Shown in pieces: positions 6,438-10,356 of a DNA stretch of 10,356 nucleotides. A program made the translations under genes and the position numbers. Every line of letters begins with the position of its first letter. Positions within the stretch are counted from its first letter, which is position 1. Origin of the DNA: Sphingobium sp. Its GTDB lineage: Bacteria > Pseudomonadota > Alphaproteobacteria > Sphingomonadales > Sphingomonadaceae. The stretch spans positions 1-10,356 of the forward strand of contig JASBTC010000072.1 in assembly GCA_030148625.1 (NCBI GenBank). The letters run 5' to 3'. The notes below the pieces were generated by a model. It saw only the letters and a list, made by a program, of their open reading frames with translations, ran no database searches and was not told where the DNA came from.

Positions 6438-7558
6438 CAGTCGCGGCGCTCCCCCGCCTTGGTCCGGCCGCGGCGCTCGCCCTTGCGTTCACGACGCCTG
6501 TCCTTGGCGACATTGGCGGCCTTGCGACGCTTGCCTTCGGCGGTGTCGGCGAATTTGACGTCGTCGAGCGGCAGCACCTCGGCCAGCAGCGGGTCGAAAC
6601 CGAGCGTCGCGATGCTTTCGGCGAAATGCGTGGGCAGCTCCGCCGTCACGTCGACATGATCGCCATCGGGGTGATCGACGCGGATGCGGCGCGCGTGCAG
6701 ATGCATCTTGCGGCTGATCCCGCCGGTCAGAAAAGCTTCCTTGCCGCCATATTTGCCGTCGCCGACGATGGGATGGCCGATCGCCGCCATATGGACGCGA
6801 AGCTGATGGGTGCGGCCGGTAAAGGGCTGCAGCTCCACCCAGGCGGCACGATTGCCGGCGCGTTCGATGACGCGATAGCGGGTGCGCGACGGGAGCCCTT
6901 CCTTCTCGTCGACATGCATCTTCTCGCCGCCCGTGCCGGGCTGTTTGGCAAGCGGCAGTTCGATCATGCCGTCGTCGATCGACGGCACGCCGACGACCAG
7001 CGCCCAATAGACCTTGCGCGCGGTGCGGCTGGAGAAGGCCTTGGCGAAATGCCCTGCGGCGCGGGCACTGCGTGCGAGCAGCAATGCGCCCGACGTGTCC
7101 TTGTCGAGCCGGTGGACCAGCTTGGGCCGTCCCTCCGCTTCGAACTGGAGCGCGTCGAGCAGCCCGTCGACATGCTCGTCGGTCTTGGTGCCGCCCTGCG
7201 TCGCAAGCCCCGGGGGCTTGTTGATGACCAGCGCCTGCTTGTCGCGATGGATGAGCAGGGATTGCGCGAATTCCATCTGATCGTCGCTGAGCGGCGGACG
7301 TTCGCGCCTGGGCCTGGCTGTGGTTACGGGCTTGGGCGCTTCGGCGGGCGGCACGCGCAGCACCTGTCCTGCCTCGATCCGGTCGCCCGGCGTGGCGCGC
7401 TTGCCGTCGACGCGAAGCTGGCCGGTGCGCGCCCAGCGCGAGACGAGGTTGAAGCTGACATCGGGCAGATGCCGCTTGAACCAGCGGTCGAGCCGGATGC
7501 CGTCATCATCGGCGGCGACGGTGAATTGCCGCACATCGGCTGAAGCTGTCGTATTCAT
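6437..7558 (-). CDS. rluC: RluA-family 23S rRNA pseudouridine synthase (RluC-like)
   Basis: A 373-residue pseudouridine synthase. The N-terminal S4 RNA-binding domain covers about residues 18-70 (I-R-L-D-R-W-F-K...S-R-W-A-R-T-G-Q-L-R-V-D-G-K). A Pro/Arg linker of about 25 residues follows, then the catalytic domain. The RluA-family motif H-R-L-D-K-D-T-S-G is at 149-157 with the catalytic Asp at 152. Later blocks R-T-H-Q-L-R-V-H-M and I-V-G-D-x-x-Y-G also fit. The enzyme is expected to isomerise specific uridines in 23S rRNA; RluC-type specificity is inferred from the S4 domain and gene context. The last 30 residues are very rich in Arg and Lys, perhaps an extra RNA contact. The ATG at 7558 has AAGGGA five bases upstream and overlaps the crcB stop (ATGA). 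Confidence 0.93.
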   Translation of the reverse strand: MNTTASADVRQFTVAADDDGIRLDRWFKRHLPDVSFNLVSRWARTGQLRVDGKRATPGDRIEAGQVLRVPPAEAPKPVTTARPRRERPPLSDDQMEFAQSLLIHRDKQALVINKPPGLATQGGTKTDEHVDGLLDALQFEAEGRPKLVHRLDKDTSGALLLARSARAAGHFAKAFSSRTARKVYWALVVGVPSIDDGMIELPLAKQPGTGGEKMHVDEKEGLPSRTRYRVIERAGNRAAWVELQPFTGRTHQLRVHMAAIGHPIVGDGKYGGKEAFLTGGISRKMHLHARRIRVDHPDGDHVDVTAELPTHFAESIATLGFDPLLAEVLPLDDVKFADTAEGKRRKAANVAKDRRRERKGERRGRTKAGERRD

Positions 7559-7929
7559 GCGAATCCCTTGGCGAGTGCGAGGCCGATGAAGAGCGCGGCG
7601 ACCGACCCCACCACGGAGGCGGTCGCATAGATCGCCGCGCTGCCGAAGCTGCCGCGCTCGATCATGGTGGCGACCTCCAGACTGAAAGCGGAGAAGGTGG
7701 TGAAGCCGCCGAGCAGGCCGACGCCGAGCAGCAGCCGCCACTCCTCGCCCGCGGCGAGCCGGCCGACCAGTCCGGCGAGCAGGCCCATGGCGAGGCCGCC
7801 GGCCAGATTGACGGTCAGCGTCCCCCAGGGATAGGCGGGGCCGAACGCGGCGAGCGATGCACGGCCGACGCCGTAGCGCGCACCGGAGCCGAGCGCGCCT
7901 CCCAGCATGACGAGAAGCAGATGGATCAT
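7555..7929 (-). CDS. crcB: Fluoride ion exporter CrcB/Fluc
   Basis: A 124-residue four-helix membrane protein of the CrcB/Fluc family, which works as an antiparallel dimer exporting fluoride. Signatures are G-G-A-L-G-S-G-A-R-Y at 10-19, W-G-T-L-T-V-N at 35-41 (conserved pore Asn41) and G-G-F-T-T-F-S-A-F at 74-82, which holds the central sodium site and the phenylalanines lining the fluoride path. A single copy of normal length suggests a homodimer. The start at 7929 fits the family N-terminus but has no Shine-Dalgarno sequence. Instead, a 17-bp palindromic hairpin ends two bases before the ATG. I see no fluoride (crcB-motif) riboswitch in the 47-base gap upstream. It heads the tightly packed cluster that runs to atp12. 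Confidence 0.95.
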   Translation of the reverse strand: MIHLLLVMLGGALGSGARYGVGRASLAAFGPAYPWGTLTVNLAGGLAMGLLAGLVGRLAAGEEWRLLLGVGLLGGFTTFSAFSLEVATMIERGSFGSAAIYATASVVGSVAALFIGLALAKGFA

Positions 7930-7931
7930 GG

Positions 7932-7948
7932 GCTGCGCTTAGCGCAGC
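7932..7948. promoter_or_regulatory. Perfect hairpin abutting the crcB start
   Basis: GCTGCGCT-T-AGCGCAGC is a 17-bp palindrome able to form a 7-bp GC-rich stem with a 3-base loop. It lies in the 47 bases between the lipoprotein gene and crcB, two bases before the crcB ATG, where a Shine-Dalgarno would be expected. No T-run follows on either strand, so it is not a clear terminator. It could limit initiation at crcB or process the transcript. Confidence 0.5.
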
Positions 7949-7976
7949 AGAGCCTCGCTGGAAAGGAAGCGGGGGC

Positions 7977-8705
7977 TCAGCGTCCGTTATTGGCGATCAG
8001 GTCGACCTCGGTGCCGCCGCCGGCACGCGCGCGGGCGATGACGATGAAGGCGCCGTCATCCCTGGCACGGGTGCCGCCCAGCATATGCTCGCCGCCATCG
8101 ACGCGATGTTCGGCGGTGAAGCCGCCGCGCACCGCCTGGGTGTAGTAGAAATCGAGAATGGTCTGGAGCACTGCGCCGCTGGTGAAGCTGACCGCGCGAC
8201 AGCCGCCGGCATCGCTGCCCGCGGCTTCGGAGACACGGGCGCTCGGGAAAAGCGGCATGTCCGCGGGCAGGCGCGTCGCCCAGCCCTGGCTGTAGCCGAG
8301 TTCGCCGCCGCAGCTCTGGCCGTTGCGCTTGGCCTGCTGACTGGCGAGTGCGCCCAATGTCGTCGGTCCCTCGGGCGCGTCCATCGCGACCGGCTTCGGC
8401 GCGGGAAGGAGTTTGCCGGCGGCGATGTCCTTCGCCGCGGGGCCATCGGCGGGGATCGGCGCGCGCATCGGCTCGGCCGGCGGACGGATGCTGTCGCGAT
8501 TGGCCTGGGCGCTGAGCGAGGGATCGACCATGATCTGGTCTTCGAGCGAGGCGGCCAGCGCGGGATCGACGTCCTGCGCGTTCACGGCATTGCCCGCCAG
8601 ACTCTGGTCGAGCGCATTGAGCGCCTGATCATTTTTCTGCCCGCTGCCGCACGCCGCGAGCGCAAGCGCGAACAGCGGACTCAGCCGGATTGCGGACGAG
8701 GTCAT
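7977..8705 (-). CDS. Predicted lipoprotein of unknown function
   Basis: A 242-residue protein with a lipoprotein signal: Arg7, a hydrophobic stretch at about 8-18, then the lipobox L-A-A-C with Cys19. Asn/Asp-rich and Pro/Ala-rich low-complexity segments follow (to about residue 115), likely an extended linker in the periplasm. The C-terminal half looks folded: S-C-G-G-E-L-G-Y-S-x-G-W-A, then L-P-A-D-M-P-L-F-P-S-A-R-V-x-E-A-A-G-S-D, G-G-C-R, T-x-L-D-F-Y-Y-type aromatic segment and beta-like end. Three cysteines remain after the lipid Cys, two of them near residues 132 and 171, so a disulfide is possible. I do not recognise a named family; it looks like an uncharacterised sphingomonad protein. 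AGGAG at 8714-8718 is 8 bases before the ATG at 8705 but only 2 before the ATG at 8711, so 8705 is preferred. Confidence 0.82.
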   Translation of the reverse strand: MTSSAIRLSPLFALALAACGSGQKNDQALNALDQSLAGNAVNAQDVDPALAASLEDQIMVDPSLSAQANRDSIRPPAEPMRAPIPADGPAAKDIAAGKLLPAPKPVAMDAPEGPTTLGALASQQAKRNGQSCGGELGYSQGWATRLPADMPLFPSARVSEAAGSDAGGCRAVSFTSGAVLQTILDFYYTQAVRGGFTAEHRVDGGEHMLGGTRARDDGAFIVIARARAGGGTEVDLIANNGR

Positions 8706-8713
8706 GGACATTG

Positions 8714-8718
8714 CTCCT
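8714..8718 (-). promoter_or_regulatory. Shine-Dalgarno site deciding the lipoprotein start
   Basis: AGGAG (part of GAAGGAGC) on the minus strand is 8 bases from the ATG at 8705 and only 2 from the ATG at 8711, which favours the downstream start. Confidence 0.55.
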
Positions 8719-8739
8719 TCGCCTGCCTTTTGGCTCAGC

Positions 8740-8790
8740 CAGGGTTAAAAATCCCTGTAAAACATCGTTAATTCCTGAATTTTTCGTTAA
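8740..8790 (-). promoter_or_regulatory. AT-rich upstream region of the lipoprotein gene with repeated TTAAC elements
   Basis: On the minus strand there are two copies of TTAACGA (ending at 8790 and 8771 on the plus numbering, 19 bases apart) and one TTAACCCT (from 8748). A weak promoter reading is TTAACG (-35) with TTTAAC (-10), 16 bases apart. TTAACCCT is one base off the CtrA half-site TTAACCAT, but no canonical TTAA-N7-TTAA is present. A 5-bp stem, CAGGG/CCCTG, spans 8740-8757. Confidence 0.3.
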
Positions 8791-8842
8791 GATCTGCCCC
8801 GAAATGGATCAATATCTGCCCGCTCGACACCGTGGAAATGCG

Positions 8843-8857
8843 ATGATATGTAATCAT
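8843..8857. promoter_or_regulatory. Palindrome upstream of exbD, candidate operator
   Basis: ATGAT-ATGTA-ATCAT is an inverted repeat with 5-base arms in an AT-rich island. It overlaps the upstream edge of TATAAC (8857-8862), a 5 of 6 match to a -10 hexamer. It sits 22 bases before the exbD start and could be a repressor site. No good -35 hexamer is seen. Confidence 0.35.
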
Positions 8858-8868
8858 ATAACATAACG

Positions 8869-8874
8869 AGGAGG
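8869..8874 (+). promoter_or_regulatory. Shine-Dalgarno site deciding the exbD start
   Basis: AGGAGG lies 5 bases before the ATG at 8880. An in-frame GTG at 8874 overlaps this ribosome site itself, so it is unlikely to be the start. Confidence 0.75.
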
Positions 8875-8879
8875 TGGAT

Positions 8880-9311
8880 ATGAGGAAGCTTCACTCAGCG
8901 GTCGTCGCGGAACCCCGTATCATGCAGGATCTCAATATCACGCCGTTGATCGACGTGATGCTCGTCCTGCTGGTGATGTTCATCCTGCTGATCCCGATCC
9001 AGTTCCACGAAGTGCCGCTCGACCTGCCCGGGAAAAGCGTGCCGATGAGCGAACGCCCCGTCGTCCGGTTGAGCATCGGTGCGGACGGCGTGGTACGCTG
9101 GAATGGCAGCGCGGTCGGCGAGGAAAGCCTGCCCGGCCGCTTCCGCGCATTGGCCACCGATCCGGCACAGCCGGTCCTGCAGATCGCCGCCGACGGCGCC
9201 GCGCGTTACGAGATATTCGACCGCACCCTGGCCGCTGCCAAAAAGTCCGGAATCACCCGCCTCGGCATGGTCGATAACGAGAAGTTCGTCAGTTCGATTT
9301 CCGGACGCTGA
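8880..9311 (+). CDS. ExbD/TolR family biopolymer transport protein
   Basis: A 143-residue inner-membrane protein of the ExbD/TolR family, which with ExbB/TolQ turns the proton gradient into work on TonB or TolA. The N-terminus is cytosolic with I-x-P-L-I-D-V-M-L-V-L-L-V-M-F at about 20-34. Asp25 lies at the start of the single transmembrane helix (about 23-42) and matches the proton-carrying Asp of ExbD. The rest is a periplasmic domain, opening with the usual V-P-L-D-L-P at 45-50. The pattern V-V-R-L-S-I-x-A-D-G-x-V-x-W-N-G at 61-76 is typical of the family. No exbB, tonB or second exbD is adjacent, so the gene appears solitary here; whether it serves TonB, Tol or another motor cannot be told. 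The ATG at 8880 follows AGGAGG by five bases. Confidence 0.92.
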   Translation: MRKLHSAVVAEPRIMQDLNITPLIDVMLVLLVMFILLIPIQFHEVPLDLPGKSVPMSERPVVRLSIGADGVVRWNGSAVGEESLPGRFRALATDPAQPVLQIAADGAARYEIFDRTLAAAKKSGITRLGMVDNEKFVSSISGR

Positions 9312-9386
9312 GCGCAGAGGCGTCGCTTTGCCCCTTCGCGTCTTCGCCTGGGAAAAGGCAGCCCATGCGAGGGCGCGGAGACAGGC

Positions 9387-9938
9387 TTAACTCGCGAGCC
9401 CGCTCTTCCGCGCTCGCCATTCGTCGGCGCTCTGGCCCCAGGCATCGACGGGCGCGTCCTCATAAGGTTCGGGCAGCCGCGTCGGCCCACGATTGGTCGC
9501 GCCGAGCCGCTTGGCCAGCGCGATCGACGCGGTGTTCGCCGGATCGATGGTGTGGATCACATCGGTCCAGCCGAGAATCTCGATCGCATAGTCGATGCTC
9601 GCGACCGCGGCCTCATGGGCATAGCCCTTGCCCGCAAATTCGCGTGCGACGCCCCAGCCCACTTCGTCGCCGGGCCAGCCATCCGGACGCCAGGGACCGA
9701 CCCGTCCGACCCAGCGGCCGGTGCTGCGCTCGATCAGCGAAAACATCGCGAAACCGGAGATCTGCCAGGCCCCGGTCATCGCGCAGAGGCCACGCCAGGC
9801 GACCGAGCGCGGCTGGACACCACCCAGGAACCGCATCGTCTCGGGATCGGCGTGGAAATCGGCCCAGGCGTCGAAATCATCGCGCGTCGGCGGACGCAGG
9901 ATCAGTCGCTCGGTCACGAGCAGTGGTCCGTTGAACAT
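9387..9938 (-). CDS. GNAT family N-acetyltransferase (RimJ/RimL type)
   Basis: A 183-residue acetyltransferase predicted to move an acetyl group from acetyl-CoA to a protein N-terminus or small amine. The N-terminal L-x-T-E-R-L-I-L-R-P at about 7-16 is the typical RimJ/RimL-class opening. The W-G-V-A-R-E-F-A-G-K-G-Y-A-H-E-A block at 95-110 contains the acetyl-CoA pyrophosphate loop (R-x-x-x-G-K-G-Y-A). N-x-A-S-I-A-L-A-K-R-L-G-A at 135-147 is the C-terminal family motif. The acceptor is unknown. GGGAGGA lies just before the ATG at 9938. Transcribed alone or after ribH, whose stop is 68 bases upstream; it converges with exbD. Confidence 0.92.
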   Translation of the reverse strand: MFNGPLLVTERLILRPPTRDDFDAWADFHADPETMRFLGGVQPRSVAWRGLCAMTGAWQISGFAMFSLIERSTGRWVGRVGPWRPDGWPGDEVGWGVAREFAGKGYAHEAAVASIDYAIEILGWTDVIHTIDPANTASIALAKRLGATNRGPTRLPEPYEDAPVDAWGQSADEWRARKSGLAS

Positions 9939-9978
9939 GGCGTCCTCCCGATCAGCGCGCGGGGAACCGGGCCGTTAG

Positions 9979-10000
9979 CCTCCCGTCCCCGCAAGGGAGG
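9979..10000 (-). terminator. Hairpin between ribH and the GNAT gene
   Basis: CCTCCC (9979-9984) pairs with GGGAGG (9995-10000) around a 10-base loop, 6 bases past the ribH stop. No T-run follows on the minus strand, so termination is uncertain. It may mark the ribH 3' end without fully separating the two genes. Confidence 0.3.
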
Positions 10001-10006
10001 ATGCGT

Positions 10007-10356
10007 CTAGCCGAAACGACCGCGTAGCGCGAGCATCGCGATCGCCGCCTTGGCCGCTTCGCCGCCCTTGTCCTTTTCGGTGCGCCGCGCACGCGTCAGC
10101 GCCTGCGCTTCGTTCTCCACGGTCAGGATACCGTTGCCAATCGCAATGCCGTCCATGGTCAGCGCCATGATGCCGCGCGCGCTTTCGTTGGAGACGATCT
10201 CGAAATGATAGGTCTCGCCACGGATGACCACGCCCAGCGCGACATAGCCGTCATAACGGCCGCTCTCGGCGGCAAGCGCGATGGCGCCGGGCACTTCGAG
10301 CGCGCCGGGAACGGTGATCGTCTCATGCGCATGGCCGGCATCCTCGAGCGCGGTGC
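10007..10356 (-). CDS. ribH: 6,7-dimethyl-8-ribityllumazine synthase (partial, 5' end off window)
   Basis: The C-terminal ~115 residues of lumazine synthase, the penultimate enzyme of riboflavin synthesis, joining 5-amino-6-ribitylaminouracil with 3,4-dihydroxy-2-butanone 4-phosphate. The visible part begins in the family motif [12 protein letters not shown] and continues through [19 protein letters not shown], where the conserved His and the G-x-x-I-x-G-x-T phosphate/substrate loop lie. It ends with [12 protein letters not shown] and K-G-G-E-A-A-K-A. The frame is open from the right edge to the TAG at 10007. Other riboflavin genes would be expected beyond the edge but cannot be seen. Confidence 0.95.
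   Translation of the reverse strand, partial: TALEDAGHAHETITVPGALEVPGAIALAAESGRYDGYVALGVVIRGETYHFEIVSNESARGIMALTMDGIAIGNGILTVENEAQALTRARRTEKDKGGEAAKAAIAMLALRGRFG

Noticed and set aside
5703..6659. Long plus-strand open frame opposite the phosphatase and PaiB-like genes
   Set aside because: It is antisense to two well-supported genes, has no domain signature, is rich in Arg/Ala/Gly as expected for shadows in GC-rich DNA, and has no ribosome site.
6626..7543. Long plus-strand open frame (about 305 codons) opposite rluC
   Set aside because: It mirrors the codon bias of rluC on the other strand. The rluC frame carries HRLDKDTSG and the full family pattern, while this one carries none.
7930..7976. 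Possible fluoride riboswitch before crcB
   Set aside because: The gap is only 47 bases and lacks the conserved GGCGATGG and CTGATG-type elements of the crcB motif. Only a simple hairpin is present.
9312..9386. Possible intrinsic terminator or intergenic repeat between exbD and the GNAT gene
   Set aside because: Only short imperfect pairings (for example GCCT/AGGC, 4 bp) and no T-run. The CGCAGAGGCG and CTTCGCGTCTTCGC words resemble intergenic repeats of sphingomonads, but a single copy cannot show that.
1..10356. Mobile element, CRISPR, toxin-antitoxin or defence system
   Set aside because: No transposase, integrase, direct-repeat array, nuclease or paired small toxin-like genes were found on either strand. 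All sizeable genes have housekeeping or transport assignments or a plain unknown status.

Overview
The window (10,356 bases, high GC, dense genes with many 4-base ATGA start/stop overlaps) looks like chromosomal DNA of an alphaproteobacterium, most likely a sphingomonad. Three things point that way: a COQ9-family ubiquinone protein and an ATP12 F1-ATPase assembly chaperone, both restricted to alphaproteobacteria and mitochondria; the crcB-rluC-HAD phosphatase-atp12 gene order; and the general codon and base character. This assignment is inference from gene content. I see no rRNA, tRNA, CRISPR array, insertion sequence, phage gene or integration site. No gene-free stretch exceeds about 170 bases.

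Layout, left to right. Bases 1-743 hold the ferrous iron uptake pair feoA-feoB on the minus strand (feoB runs off the left edge), behind a candidate promoter with a perfect 13-bp palindrome on its -10 element. Bases 855-1517 hold a minus-strand COQ9 gene. Bases 1638-2201 carry a plus-strand short PuuD-like membrane protein, converging on a minus-strand EamA/DMT exporter (2211-3125). A strong hairpin covers the exporter's last codons. Divergent from the exporter is a plus-strand Old Yellow Enzyme family reductase (3180-4256).

Bases 4264-7929 are one tightly packed minus-strand cluster. In order of transcription it is crcB (fluoride exporter), rluC-like pseudouridine synthase, PaiB-like FMN-binding protein, HAD phosphatase, a 74-residue two-helix membrane protein, and atp12. 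Four of the five junctions overlap by 1-4 bases, which suggests translational coupling. A lipoprotein of unknown function lies just upstream on the same strand (7977-8705).

Bases 8706-8879 are an AT-rich divergent intergenic region with repeated TTAACGA elements and a palindrome. It precedes a plus-strand solitary exbD/tolR-type gene (8880-9311). Converging on that are a minus-strand GNAT acetyltransferase (9387-9938) and the 3' part of ribH (lumazine synthase), which runs off the right edge.

Most of this is ordinary chromosome. I found no convincing new multi-gene system. The points most worth a second look are the small membrane protein coupled between the HAD phosphatase and atp12, the stand-alone PuuD membrane domain, the stand-alone exbD with its palindromic upstream site, and hairpins placed directly on coding boundaries (end of eamA, start of crcB).
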